Origin: Formicarius rufipectus
Taxonomy: Eukaryota > Chordata > Aves > Passeriformes > Formicariidae
DNA length: 64,000 nucleotides
NCBI GenBank assembly: GCA_013399695.1
Contig: VXAU01002242.1
Location: 151,099 to 215,098 of the forward strand
Direction of reading: 5' to 3'
Below the pieces are notes generated by a model. It saw only the letters and a program-made list of their open reading frames with translations, made no database searches and was not told where the DNA came from. A program made the position numbers and the translations under genes. Of this stretch, positions 38,991-52,191 are shown piece by piece. Positions within the stretch are counted from its first letter, which is position 1, and each line of letters opens with the position of its first letter.

Positions 38991-40734
38991 ATACTAAATT
39001 ACTACCATGAGTCTGCCTTTGCTCCAGGCTAATTTAGCTGCAAGTTAAATATACTGAAGTGAGATACTGTGTTAAATTTCTTTTTTCATGTCACATTTAG
39101 ATACCTATATTGCAGACTACTATAATTAGATAATCCACTACATCACGCAGGATGCAAAAAAAGTCAGTTTTATTTCTAAGTGAAGTTACTAACTCACAAA
39201 TATTTTTGTTCTTCACACAGCAGAAACAAATTTTCTTTGGTTGCTTGCAGCCATTGAAAGTAAGTAATGAAGAACAATAAATTGTGGCAGTTGTGATATT
39301 TCAGCTGTGGTTGTTAATGGGAATAATGAATTTCTTGAAAGTTGCTTTCTAGTCTAAACAAGTTGAAAAATGGATTACTAAATTCTGAGCATTATACACA
39401 ACTGATGCAAAACTGGAATAGAAGATGCATTGAGTAAAGATGCTAATACTTCCTATTTTGTAAGTAATTGTGAGTAGAGGCTAATTTGCTGATCAAGGTA
39501 ATTTGGACAGACAATCTAAATCTAAATTTTCCATTTCAATGAAAATAAATTTGTGCAATGAACAAGAAGATATATAATTACTGGCAGCTTTAAGGTTTCA
39601 AGTATTTAAAAAAAACCCCTAATTCCACTTAAGTTTCTGATGAAAAATTATTTTACAATTAAAACCAATTCTTTAATCAAAATTCAAAAGAAATAAGAAT
39701 TATATTTAATAAGTTTCCCAATACTTTCAATAAATCTACCCATAAAGTTTGGGTGAAGGAAGTCTTCTGATTAAAGAATGTATTATACAGATGCATTCCA
39801 AAGTAGCACACTGGCAAAAATAGGTAACGTGTAGGTAAAAACCATTTATAACTATTCATATTTTTATTAAATACACTTTTTAGATACATTATATTGCATG
39901 ATCATATTTAGCCACCTTAAACAGATGCTTTTCATGCCAGAAGGGACTATATGCATAGAATATTTATTCTTCATGTTCAATGTCAGCTTCTCATGCCGTT
40001 TTAGTGACTTAAAAATTAAAATAGTATGTGACTACAGAATGACAAATGAAATGGTTAAGGACAGAAATAACCTGTACTAAAGCATGACTTGACTGCTGTC
40101 CTGACTGGGGGATGCTGTCAGAATGAGACCCTAGGCAAGCTTACATATAAGCAAAGAGGAAGCAAGAAAAACAATATAAAGTTATGCACACATTGCCAAA
40201 TGGCAGTGGCACAGCGTGGCGCCACCACATCCATCTGTGCAATTTATCACTTCAGGACATCAGCCTTTTGGTGTTCACCTTTACTCAAAGATCCCTAACG
40301 ACTCTAGAAATCTTTTGTGATGCTTGACTTCGACCTTATTTTGAAATTTTGATTATTACTTAAAGTTCATTTTTCATATTTCGTACCCTGAGCACTTCAT
40401 TTTAACTCTATTTTATCAACACTGTATATATATTTCATTGTAAATATAAAAATACTATTTCTTAAAAATTATCTGAAATACAGTTAAGCTAAGAATCTCT
40501 GGTAAAACGACCTTTTAGTTCAAACAAAGGAAGAAAAGCAAGTATTTCCCATGAAGAGCCACACAATTCTTCTTTCAAAGCACATACTAGCTACAAGAGT
40601 AACTGCTCTGATGCCAAAGCAAAACGAACAGGAAAACAGTGAGTCAACCTTTGCCATGGAAGCTTATTGACACTGTCATTTACATGCACGACGTATGAAA
40701 ACGTTGACAACACACTAGCACTCCTGTTTTCCAC

Positions 40735-41640
40735 GGAATCATACAATCATTTAGGCTGGAAAAGACCTGTTAGATCTTGATACTGAATCATTAATCTAAC
40801 ACTGCAAAGCCCACCAATAAACCATGCTCCGAAGGGCCACATCTATACATCTTGGGCAGACGGCTCCATGACTTGATAATCCTTCTGGTGAAGAAATTTT
40901 TCCTAATATCCAATTTAAACCTCTCCTGGCATAACTTTTTCTTGTCCTGTCACTTGTTAGTTGGTAGAACTGACTGACTCCATCTAGCTAGCACCTCCTT
41001 TTGGGTTATTTTAGGGAGTGATAAGGTCTCCCCTGAGCCTCCTTTTCTCCAGCCTCAACAACTCAAGCTCCCTCAGCCACTCCTCATTAGATCTGTGCTC
41101 CAGAACCTTTACAAGCAGCATTGTCCTTCTCTGGACATGCTCCAGCATTTCAACGTCTTTCTTATCATGAGGGGCCCCGAACTGAGCATTGAGGTGCAGC
41201 CTCACCAATACCAAGTACAGGGGGCAATCACTGGTCCTGCTGCCACACTGTTTCTGATCCAAGCCAGGACGCCACGGGCCTTCTTGGCCACACCTGGGCA
41301 CACTGCTGGCTCACATTCAGCAACTGCCAATGGTCCTCTCTCCCCGGCAGCTTTCTACCCACTCTGCTCTAAGCCTGCAGCGTTTCATGGGATTGTTGTG
41401 ACCCAAGTGCTGGACCCAGCCCTTTGCCTTGTTGAACCTCACATAGCTGGCCTTGGCCCATTGATCCAGCTTGTCCAGATTGCAGGGTCTTCCTACCCTC
41501 CAGCAGATCAACACTCCCACCTGACTTGGTGCAAACTGACTGAGGGTGCACTCGATCTCCATTTTACAGTTCCCATATACTGAACAGTGCTGTCCAAACA
41601 AAAGAACATTGTTACCAGCCACTTTCTTTCTGAGTACTCT
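40735..41640 (-). mobile_element. CR1 LINE, about 0.9 kb 3' fragment
   Basis: The plus strand begins GAATCATACAATCATTTAGG and continues through GAAGAAATTTTTCCTAATAT, GATAAGGTCTCCCCTGAGCC and TCTCTGGACATGCTCCAGCA to the CR1 RT-coding region. The minus strand contains ORF2 remnants such as MLEHVQRRTM and EWLRELELLRLEKRRLRGDL, interrupted by frameshifts. It is 5'-truncated and dead, the longest CR1 piece in the window. Confidence 0.93.
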
Positions 41641-44215
41641 GCCCACTAAAAGCTATTTTTTAATTGAATTCTCTCTCCTTCTGAATAATTTCTACATTGT
41701 TTAAAGCCTGGATGTTGATGGAAGACAAAAGTAAGAGCTTGAAATAAAATCTCAACACCACATGTTGCAGGATGCAGATAAAGTCTTACAACCCCCAATG
41801 TGAATTCATGAAATTATGAACAAAAATAATTCTGTCAGCACTAGAGCTTAGAGTTATTAGTGGTTATGTATATTAACGTTTATTAATATACATTAATAAC
41901 AAAAGAAGTTACTGATGACTAAAGACAACATTCTAAAGATCATAAATATGCACCTCAAGACAGTATCTCATTATGATACACAATTCTGCTTCAAGTAACA
42001 GTAGACATCCAAGTAAAATATGTACATGCTGATTATACCTTATTCCAAACTTAGTTTGCTTTTTATAACTGGCTAAAATCACCCACTGTAAAAAATTACA
42101 ATAAAAGTGTTAAAAAAAAATACATTGAATAGTCCTAAAAAATGAAAGTATGACTGGCAGAAACTCAGAAATACTATCAAATTATATTCTCCACATGGCC
42201 TACAATTTAAAAATAATGGTCTATTTGAATTTAGCTCACTAAATGTACAGTTTGTAGTTATGACTGAGAAGTGTCTTCATCCTACGCAAAAGATATGGTT
42301 GATACTCCAGTACTGAAAAGCCCAAGATCCTGATCTCAAAGCAAAAGAAAATACTAGCGGAGGGAAGTAGGGAAGACCTAGTTGACTCAAATGAAAGTAG
42401 CAATTCTGTGGTATCTAACACAAAAGGGAGGAAACTATTAGGAAAAACATTTAGTAGTGATCAGGAAAGACCTACCCTTCTAGCCAAAAGTTCTCTAGCC
42501 TGTTTTTTGAAATCACAACTGTGTGCATTAACAGAACGGTTTATGCCTAACACTTTTTAAATTCCCAATCATGTTAAACATCCTTTTGCTTCCTTTTTTT
42601 TTTTTTTTATTTAATTTGCCATGAAAATAATAAGTTTTGGCTATTTGAAAGTTAAAGTGCTTACAGCAGTCAGGAATTTACAAATTATTTTACAATGAGT
42701 CTCAACTCTTGCTAAGATCTTTGAACTCTGTAATAGCATACAAATATAATCTCCATGGTAAACCATAAAATATGATTTAAAAGATATATTAATTAATTAT
42801 AATGCCCAGTGAATAGCACTTACAAGTGGATTAAAGTATAAAACAGTAATTACAACCATATAATCAGATATTAAATAACTACTAGTGAGTTAAATAAAAT
42901 AGCTTTATTAAAATGAAAAAGAGCGTTATGGTGCAAATTAATTAAAACAATTATGAAATGCTTACAGGATTTTTAATCACTTCAACACCAAGCTGACATA
43001 GAAAGATAGACCAACAGACAAGGTCCTTATTAATGACTCACTTTCAACATCAGCAGTAAGGTCTACATAAATTCTATGTCTATTTCCAATTCAAAATGCT
43101 TCTGCAAGCCTGAGAATACCAATTTTGTGTCTTACCATTAGAGGTCTTTTTTCAGATACTTCAAAACAATCCTAATTCAAAGCTATTGGTGTCAGAAAAA
43201 TGTTTTTAAATATAATTAAACATGAACATAATTTTGCACATACAATTATCCATTCTTTAACCATCAACCAAAAAATCATTAGTGTGATTGAATATGTAAC
43301 AGACAGATCAAATGTCACCTATTTCCACAGTTTCATTATCAGTTCACTGTATGACCACCCAAGTTTCCAATTAAAAAACAAATTAATCTATATCTATCCC
43401 ATATATTGAACAGATCACTTTTCTGAGAGTTCTTATTAAACAACACTAAACCTTTTAATAAGAAAATGTATTAGTCTAAGTCAATATTTTGCCTTTTTGA
43501 GACTCATATTTTCCTACAGAAAAAAGCAAATCAATTTTCTCTGCAGTTTAAAAAGTTCAATCAGCAGAGAAACCAAATGTGCTTCAGAATCCATGAAAGT
43601 ACTAAAATGACTCAGTAGGTATCTTTAAGTACTCTTTGACTCATGAGATGAAATTAAGTTCTGAGCAGAACTAGGAAACATTGTTCAAAGCACTGGACAG
43701 TTCTATGGCAATAGGCACCTTTATCTCTTGGGACAAGAAACTGCTGAAAGCCAAACATCCACACAACATTCAGAAAAGAAACTGCAAGAAACACGGGTGA
43801 ATTCTGGACATTTAAAACTTTAGTAGCCCAGAAAGAACATAAAGCTCTTAAATGAACTTAGCAGTTAGAACTCTAGATAAACTTCCTAATGGGGAATTCA
43901 AAATGCAGCACTCTTTTTATGTTTCCAGGTATTTTTCTATCACTTCCATTTTCAAGAGAAGGAGAAAGGTATATACAGCAGCAGTAAGAGCTTTTTTCTT
44001 TTTAATAATTTTCTGGTTTTTTATTTTTTCATGTCTTGTTACAAAGATGCAAGGGCCAGTTCTACAAAAAGATAGGTGATTTCTGGTTAAAGAATCTGCA
44101 ATAAAGTTTTCTTTAACTACAAGAAAAAATAACATCAGGCTGTGCAGAACATAAATGCAAACCCTGGACTGAGCTGTTCTATAGAAGATGTAGAAAAAAA
44201 AAATCTTTTCAAAAT

Positions 44216-44407
44216 TCACAAGAAACAGAAAAGATAATCAGTTATAACACCTTCCTTACACTATTGAGCTTTCTAATGATCCTCCCTCTCAATTTTTTTG
44301 TATAATTCCTACTAAAATCTGAATGAAAACAAGGAGCTAGATGAGACCAAATAAATGTTTTATCTTCAAATTCCATCTTGTCTATAATAACGTTCTATTC
44401 ACAAACT
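44216..44407. repeat. Direct duplication, copy 1 (192 bp)
   Basis: Starts TCACAAGAAACAGAAAAGAT and ends GTTCTATTCACAAACT. Identical to 44918-45109 except one base (ACTATTGAG here, ACTACTGAG there). It has no LTR-like TG..CA ends and no coding sense. Confidence 0.97.
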
Positions 44408-44917
44408 GTAGTTTAAGTTTCTTGTGTGAAGATGCAGAATACTTATACTAAGTTGAGTCACCGATGTTGCCTTTATAGCTTCCTGTAATACTAGTAAGAA
44501 GCCAGCATAAATAAAAAATAAATTTAACACTACAATAGCCTAGTTTTTCATAGAACTGCCTTCTTGCTAATTCTAGAGAATGGTACACAATTTTAACATC
44601 TTTTATCAATGCTTGTGGAAACACAAAACTATTTTTATCTACAAACGCTCAGACTTCTACCTGAAGCTCTAATGTAATTACCACACATCTTACAATAAAC
44701 TGAAATTGCTAATCTCCCAAGCATGAAACCAGCCAAAAGCTAAGTATCTGTAAATTCTGAAAACATAAATCCTGAATGAATCATTTTTGGCATTCCTATA
44801 CCACGTCTCTTTGCTTTCAAGCCTAAATGAAACAAAAGTGGAAAACAGCATGCCACGTGAGTTCGATCTTTTTCCAAACCATGAGAAATGGTTTAGAGCA
44901 GAAAAGCTCTACTGGCA

Positions 44918-45109
44918 TCACAAGAAACAGAAAAGATAATCAGTTATAACACCTTCCTTACACTACTGAGCTTTCTAATGATCCTCCCTCTCAATTTTTT
45001 TGTATAATTCCTACTAAAATCTGAATGAAAACAAGGAGCTAGATGAGACCAAATAAATGTTTTATCTTCAAATTCCATCTTGTCTATAATAACGTTCTAT
45101 TCACAAACT
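44918..45109. repeat. Direct duplication, copy 2 (192 bp)
   Basis: Second copy, same orientation, offset exactly 702 bases from the first, separated by 510 bases of unrelated sequence. About 99.5% identity points to a recent event or an assembly artefact. Confidence 0.97.
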
Positions 45110-46049
45110 AAAAAAATCTATTAAACACAATTCATCAAAATTATTTTCTGTAGTTTAAGTAGACTGATATTAAATTAAGAGAGTATTTTTGCTGTTTGAA
45201 GTCTTCTGCAATGTTCTGCAGTGTTCACACAAGGACAATTACTTAGAGGGGAGTTGTGATTCATAAAGCTGGGTGAAGGAAGTTTGCTTGAATCACTAAC
45301 ATAATGCATTAGCACTCTTCAAAGGAAAAGTATCACTTTTCATACACTGGTAATCCATTACTATTAGGAAATAAATTGTATGAGCTTCATCCACTCACAC
45401 AGCTACTTACTACATCAAGATTCTCTTAACCATGCAGTTTCTCAGCAACAAGAAAATAATGAGACACGGTAACAACAGGAACATTATTTTCTTCCACAGT
45501 AAGCTTAATTAGCACTTAGGATGCATATAGATAATATAGATTGTGAGCTTTCAGGTTTTCTTTTAAAAAGCCACTGAATTCGTATCAACCATACATTTCT
45601 CTTTACCTACAATATAGCAGATCCAGTATAAAAAGACAAAAGCAAAAAGAAATGAAGACTAAAGCACAATAACACAATTTAACCAAACTATGTCATGATG
45701 TCACTAAGAAATGAACAAGTTCAGGATACCCTACCTGAGGCATCAAAAAGTTTATGACAGCAGGACACATCTACCATTGCCTAATTAGCAACTAAAACTT
45801 TATTTAATCTTACATGCGCTTTGGTGTGCTTTTCTTGCAAAAGAAAGTAACTGAGCGGACACTCTTCTAGACAAAAAAGCCTTAAGAATATTCAAAGTAC
45901 CTTTTACTATCCAAAACTTTTAACTGGAATCCCTTTATTATAAATATTGTGATCAGTAGGACAAAATCCAGTTTACAACTAGTTACTAATGGCAACTCTC
46001 GGGAGTTGGCGCTGAAGCCAATACTGTGCAAACCTTTATTAAAAACTAA

Positions 46050-46840
46050 TGATAGCATAGAGTGGAGTGTTTGTGGATGACACCAGATTGGAAGGAGTGG
46101 TTGACATGTTAAAAGTGAGGGCTACTACTTGAAGGGACCTTGGTAGCCTGAAGGATCGCCTGATAGGAACCTCCCATGGTTCAGGAGAGGCAAATGTCCT
46201 CCATCTGGGATGGAACAATCTCATTCAACAAGCACTGACTGGGCACAACTTGATGGAAGGCAGCTCTGCCAAGGACCTGGAGATCCTGCTGGACAACAGG
46301 CTGTACTCAAGAGTGTCCTTGCAGAAAGGCCATATATATGCTGGAGTTTGTAAGCAAGAGAGGAGCCAACAGGTAGGAGAAGTGATTTTTCTTCTGCAGT
46401 TGTCACTTGGGAAACTGTGTCTGCAGCATTACCTCCAGCTCTTCGACACTAGCACTCATGAGCAAGTCCAGTGAGGGGCATAAGAGGCTGGAACACTTTG
46501 CACATGAAAGGAGGCTGACAGAACTGGGCTTGTTCAGCCTTAGAAGTCTATGAACAGCTGCAAATATCTACTGGGAGCATGTAGAGAATGTGAAGGCAGA
46601 TTCTTCTCATAGGTACACTGAGATAAAAGGCAGAGGACATAAGTTCCATTAAAAAAAAAAAAAAANAAAAATCACCACGGAAGTAGTCAAACTTCCAACA
46701 GCCACACTTGAAGAAGCTGCACAACCTCCATCCCCAAAATTACCTCAAAATTCAACAGGGAAAGACTCTGAGCAGCCTGATCTAAGTTGACCCTGTGCCC
46801 TTAGATAAAGAGATCAAGAGAGGCAAGCGCAGAGGTTTTG
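46050..46840 (+). mobile_element. CR1 LINE, about 0.8 kb, sense on plus strand
   Basis: The plus strand carries GTGGATGACACCAGATTGGA (the CR1 ADDTKLGG region), then CTGGAGATCCTGCTGGACAA, then GAACTGGGCTTGTTCAGCCT, in the order of CR1 ORF2. It ends in a CR1 3' region near CCTGATCTAAGTTGACCCTG. Stops and frameshifts abound. An A-run with one ambiguous base (46666) interrupts it. Confidence 0.8.
46651..46670. repeat. A-homopolymer with an ambiguous base
   Basis: Fifteen A, N at 46666, four more A, within the plus-strand CR1 fragment. Run length is uncertain. Confidence 0.95.
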
Positions 46841-48968
46841 AACTGATTCCCCATATAACCTAAATAGTTATAAATTCCCATAATGTCAATTACTTGCTAT
46901 CTTCTTTTTCAAACAGCAATTACAACTTTTTAAAATATTTCATAATTTCTACAAAGGAAAAACATCTAATGAAATTTCCACCACTCTGAAGCATTGTAAT
47001 CACATTACTTGTAAAAATAATTCCTCTTAACACCTTTCCTACACATGCTGCAGATATGCCATATGGACAAGCTGCAAAATATACCTCCTATAAGATGAAA
47101 AAACTTTGAAAGTAAGGATTTTGCTTTGCTTTCTCCAACTATACTGCTCAAAACATCTCTACTACTCAACCATCTAGCATTACAATTAATCTGAGCTGTT
47201 ACTTTGAAAGTATTAAGGACACTAGGAAAAATCAACATTAACTTGCAAACACTTATGATGTCTACTGAAAACTACAAAAAAAAATTATAAAGACCTCACA
47301 GAATTATTTTAAATTAGATAAATATCAGGAACCCACATTTGTACTTTCAGTTACAAAGAAGGATCAAGGGCCAGTATAAGAAAACACAACTGCTTGCTAT
47401 TACTGTCTGCCTTATTTTTTAAAGTGTGAAACCTTAAAAATAATGCTTCCTAAACCTAGTAATTGAGAGAAGTTATTTAACCATATTCCCAAAACACTGA
47501 AGGTACAACACTTCAGCATTTATTTCTTTCTTAAAAACCAAACAATAATAATTTGTATTATTATCTTTATTAAATCAAACTCTAAAGCTGATTATGACAA
47601 TGTTATCTTTAATTTTAAAAATTTGGTTAAATAATTTGTTTATATAAATGTTCGTTGACCAAGTTAAGGAAGTCTATTTATAGGCTTTCTAATTACACAC
47701 TTCATTTAATATATAATCATTTGCTTCTATAGGAGAAATTTAAACACCAATATTGATGCAAATCTGAAATGACATATAAAAAGTCACATTACAAGCAGTT
47801 AGATTATTTGTAACAAATAAAATTTACTGATCAAAAGATACTTTTAATATAAATATTTGGCTATCCAATATATAGAAATACCCCAATATTTTTCATAGTC
47901 ATTTTCATTTAAAAAAATTTATCTGCAAAAAAAAATTACATTTGAATTTATAGTGAAATATTACTCAAACATTGTTCTCCCTTAGTTTGTGATGATTAAA
48001 AATACTTGAACACCCTAGAAAAGCACAAAGACCATTATCAAATATTCAGGATGTACATAAGAAAAGGCAAAATCTCCTATGGTAAGCACTGGCACAAAAA
48101 AACTTCGTCATATATGTAACAAAAGGAGGGAATTAATGTTTCCAAGAAGATTATCAAATATTAAGCCACACAAGAAATATTTTTTCTAAGTCATCACGGA
48201 CAGGCCAGTGTTGCAAATATATCCCTGGTTCTTCTAGGCAACACTTTGTTAATGCTCTATTCATTAATTTAACAAACTATCAAGAGACTATGTTTAGAAT
48301 GGGCAAGCACTATCTCTTGCATTTCATTTAATTAAACTCTCTTCTAGGAATATGACAGTCAGCATTTCATGAAGGAAATTATTTTAAGGATGAAGGTAGA
48401 AAATATTTCAAAGTGCCATGCTAAAACATGAAAGCATAATCTAAAATTACCCCTGCACATACTGCAATTTATCTATAAAATTAAAGATGTTATTTCCAGA
48501 GTTCATAATTAATTGGATTCCACAGAGAAATTATGCAGGCATTCCAGATAGCAAAATGATGCACAAAGGCACAAAACATAGTGGCAAAGGACAACCATAA
48601 ACAACCACTGTGACTTGCTTGAATTACAACAATCATTGAGGCTTAATGTGAAATGAATACTGGCTGCCTTTTGTATGTGGTCATTACTCTGCTGCAAAGA
48701 AATTGCCATTGAATTTTGATTATACTACCCTAATAAAAAGTAATGAAAGTGGCTCATGGTCCAGAGGCTTTTCTTCAAATGATACAGGACCGTGATCCAC
48801 AAAGGCCAGTGTGCCACAGCCTAATGATGACACCTCACCCTGAGGAAGGCGATGTTACCCCACCATTGAGGTGACTGCAGTGAGGTTGCCTTGTCTTCTT
48901 GCAAACATTTTAACTAAACTCTTTCAATGAAACATCACTTAGAAATTAGCTTAGCCTTTAAGACTTAC

Positions 48969-49044
48969 CATCGATCCGACTAACAAGTTCTTCCAACATT
49001 TTCACTTTCTTCTGAATTCCTGGCTGTGCAAATGTGTAGTTATC
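48969..49044 (-). CDS. TBC1D22A: TBC1D22A internal coding exon (TBC domain, second exon seen)
   Basis: A 76-nt exon: 25 codons reading DNYTFAQPGIQKKVKMLEEL followed by VSRID, then one base (G) of a split codon. The minus-strand acceptor is CTCCTCTTTAG/G and the donor is ATG/GTAAGTCT, close to consensus. It joins the exon at 61808-61917 in phase 0 and the exon at 36584-36711 in phase 1 (G + AA = Glu), with no frame conflict. DNYTFAQPGIQ is nearly invariant in the TBC1D22 family. KMLEELVSRID fits my memory of the A paralogue, where B has KALEEL. The exon is too short to show as an open reading frame and was found by reading the reverse complement. No stop or frameshift, so it looks functional. 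Confidence 0.93.
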
Positions 49045-51574
49045 CTAAAGAGGAGACCATATGCAAGTATTAGTTGCAGAAAAGAAAGAAAAGGTTTCTT
49101 TTCTTTCAATTACTTCTCTAAATCCATATATTTTTTCAATGTTTTCCTATGGTGTTTCTGTTTTTCTTCTACATTTCCTAGGTCTGCCTCTACAGTAAAA
49201 TAGTAAATCATCACACTGCATAGTCCTGCGAGTCCCCATGTCTAACAGTACACACCCTATAGCTATGCCTGCAACAACTGCTCTCTCCTTGATGTCTAGT
49301 GAAGTTGTAGCTTTATTGCAGAAGTACAAGTAGCTTTAAAAGGTTCTCATCTTACATGGCACAATGTACCACACTACAGTTTTTTTAAGGTGATTTTTTT
49401 TCCCATAAATTTACAATTCTAACACAAACACTGTAGGAAATATGAAAATTTAAACCATAATCAGAGACAGGAAAAGAATTTGATCTTTGTAAGTGCAGAA
49501 TAATAACTTCAAGTAGCATAAAAAAAATCAAAAGTCTGTTTTAATGCACTCAAAGCTGTTCTGAACCCAAGATTACAGCTAATATCATGCATGAAAATCA
49601 AACACACAAGCTATATAGCTAAAACGGCATTATATTTGCATATATTTGTTTGAATGTATTAACTCTAAATGGTTTTTTAATTTTTGGATTGCAGCTCTAT
49701 AATAAGGATCAGAGTTTGACATAATGAGAACAAGAAGGATATCTGCTTGAACCCCAAAGTGATCAATCTTTTTCAATAATTACATTATTTCAGTATACAG
49801 CAATGGTTCTGAATATTTAATTGAGAATCCCTTCATTCAACTCATTTTGTTATGGTTGTCCTGCTGTGGTTCTTGAGATATTTCAGAAAAAAAAATTACC
49901 CATACTTATTTTAAAAGAAAGCCGCTATGTAGAATTTTTCTGTGTAAAAACTACTTAGACAGTAAATAAGGGTAAAGGATTTTTTTATCTCAACTGCTAG
50001 AGTAATTCCTTTACCAGTTGGAGAGCTGAATAAGTATCCCAAGAATCAGCCTAAAACAATTTTCACTGACATAGAAATAATGATTGTTCTTGACTTGGAT
50101 TCAAATTTTAACTTCATTCAAGAGTAAAAGACATGATTATCAGTTCACTTTTATGGATTTTGATGCATTTTTCTATTTAAAAAAAAAATCTTAAAGACTC
50201 TCAACTATATTCACATTGTTTTTCTTTTAATTTGGATTGTTTTACAAAACTGAACTGCAATTTAATCTTCAAATTCTATAAAACTGCCATAAAGTATGAA
50301 GCCTAAAAGTTCACAAGGCAAGATGATACACTAATAATTCTTAGTTACAGCACATCAGCCAACAAGAGATTTACAGTACCAGAGTCTACTACGTGCTACT
50401 TGTAACTGACCACAGTAATAGCTATTTTAAAAAATTATAGCAAAATTTTCTAGTGGCTTAGCAGTAGCCCTTTCAGAATAATTGACTACAGAAATCAGTA
50501 CGTATACCAAAAAAGAGTGAAAAAGGAAGCAAGAATAATTCTCTGAATTTCTGACATTTCCATAGGACTCTTCAAGTAAAATAGGCACCATTTCATACTT
50601 GTTTCTCAAACAGAACATAAGCATCCTCTATAGTTTAATAAAGCACCAAAATTGAAAGAATGGAAGGACTCACAGAGAATTCAAATCTATTATAATCTCA
50701 TATCAGGGACAAAGAAACTATCCTATGCACTGGAAAACTGCCTTTTATACAAGGCAGACAGTCCTGTATTAGTCATGTATAATATCCAGGAAACAACATC
50801 TTTAGGAAATCACAATAATTTTCTTTACAGAACCTATTCAAACAACAAAAACTGTCTTTTCCAAATGTTTATTTAGAGAAAGTTAACTGGTTTTTCTAGA
50901 AGTAGCACTGCACTCAAAGTACAACAACATGGTACTCAATTATTTCCTCTGTAACAGATCCTCTGTAAAAGCATCTTCATTTATTTAACACTGAAAGTCA
51001 ACACAGAGTTAAAACACAAGTGCTTCGATCATTAGTCTCTCCCTAGGTAGTGCAACTCCTGACTGTGATCTATGAATCTGCAACTCTTTTCTTTCTCAAA
51101 GCCTAATTTACTCCATACACACCTGGAAATGCAACCCAAAACTGCCATCTTGATTTGAAACCAGGTAAGTTTGCTTCTCACTACATTTGATCTTTTGCTT
51201 ATTTATTTTCTATTCATTATTTCAGCTGCAAATGAACACAGCTGGGAGTCACTCTCCTACTTGTGCTGACTCATCTAACTGCAAAGACCTTTATTGGCTC
51301 CCCCAGTCCTCTCTTCTAATTAAACCATGCTGTACATTTCCCCACCTAGGACACTTGTAGTTGACTTTCTGAAGTTTGTGAAACTGTGAGAAAGACTTTG
51401 TAAACATAAAAGGTATTCTGTTATCTACTATTCTTGCCCCTTTTCTGTTTATAGGTGGAGGAACAAACTAGGAAAGCAGTTAAAAGAAAAACCTAATTAT
51501 TTTTCAGGGCAACACTGAAGTACATGGGCTAAGATTTTAATTCCTCTATAATTCAATTTAACTGGCAATACCAG

Positions 51575-52191
51575 CTTTGAAGTTTGACTCAACTTTTCTC
51601 CCAACTCTTCTACCTCCTCTCCACCAAGAGCTGCAGGGGAATGGAGAACAGGCTGTGGTCAGTTCATAACACTTCATCTCTGTTGCTTCCCATACATTCT
51701 GTCAGAAAGCCTGCTCCTGTGCAGGCACTTCTCCCCAGGCTGCAACTTCAATCAAGGTACCTCCACCTGCTTCAGCCTGGAGTCCTTCGTGGGGGTTGCA
51801 GGTGGATCTCCGCTCCACAGTGGACCTCCATGGGCTGCAGGTGCACAGCTACCTCACCATGGTCTTTACCATGGGCTGCAGGGGAATCTCTGCTCCAATA
51901 CCTGAAGCATCTCCTCCCTCTCCTTCTGAACTGACCTGTCTGCAAGGATGTTTCTCTCATACTTTCTCACTCCTATCTCACTATTGCACCGGGTTTTTAC
52001 CCTTTCTTAAATATGTTACTACAGAGGTACCACCATCTTTACCAGTGGGTTCAGCTTTGGCAAGCAACAGGTCCATCAGGGACCTGCTGGGAGGTGGCTG
52101 GAACTGGCTCTGTGCGACACAGAGTCTCTTTCACACAAGACACCACCGTAGCTCCCCTGCTACGAAAACCTTGCCATGTAAGCCCAATACA
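51575..52191 (-). mobile_element. Endogenous retrovirus-type LTR, truncated and solo
   Basis: On the minus strand it begins TGTATTGGGCTTACATGGCA, the TG-starting 5' end of a repeat family I recognise as widespread in bird genomes and associate with ERVL-like LTRs. It then contains tandem units rich in GGGCTGCAGG/CTCCA (about 51780-51900) and a segment AACTGACCACAGCCTGTTCT. The usual CA-terminated 3' end is missing or diverged, so the low-coordinate boundary is approximate. No internal retroviral genes flank it. The family name needs a repeat-library check. Confidence 0.75.

Larger units (their letters stand above)
36712..48968 (-). other. TBC1D22A: TBC1D22A intron, 12.3 kb
   Basis: Bounded by GT at 48968-48967 and AG at 36713-36712 on the minus strand. 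It contains CR1 fragments (38.9, 40.7-41.6, 46.0-46.8 kb), a 192-bp direct duplication (44.2 and 44.9 kb) and one ambiguous base at 46666. Nothing else coding was recognised. Confidence 0.85.

Noticed and set aside
41011..41646. Open frames of 96-162 aa on both strands
   Set aside because: They lie inside the CR1 fragment. The minus-strand ones are decayed CR1 ORF2 and the plus-strand one is its shadow.
48731..48900. Slightly GC-richer patch with CTCACCCTGAGGAAGGCGAT
   Set aside because: Looked like a possible repeat or conserved element next to the exon at 48969, but I could not tie it to any family or reading frame.
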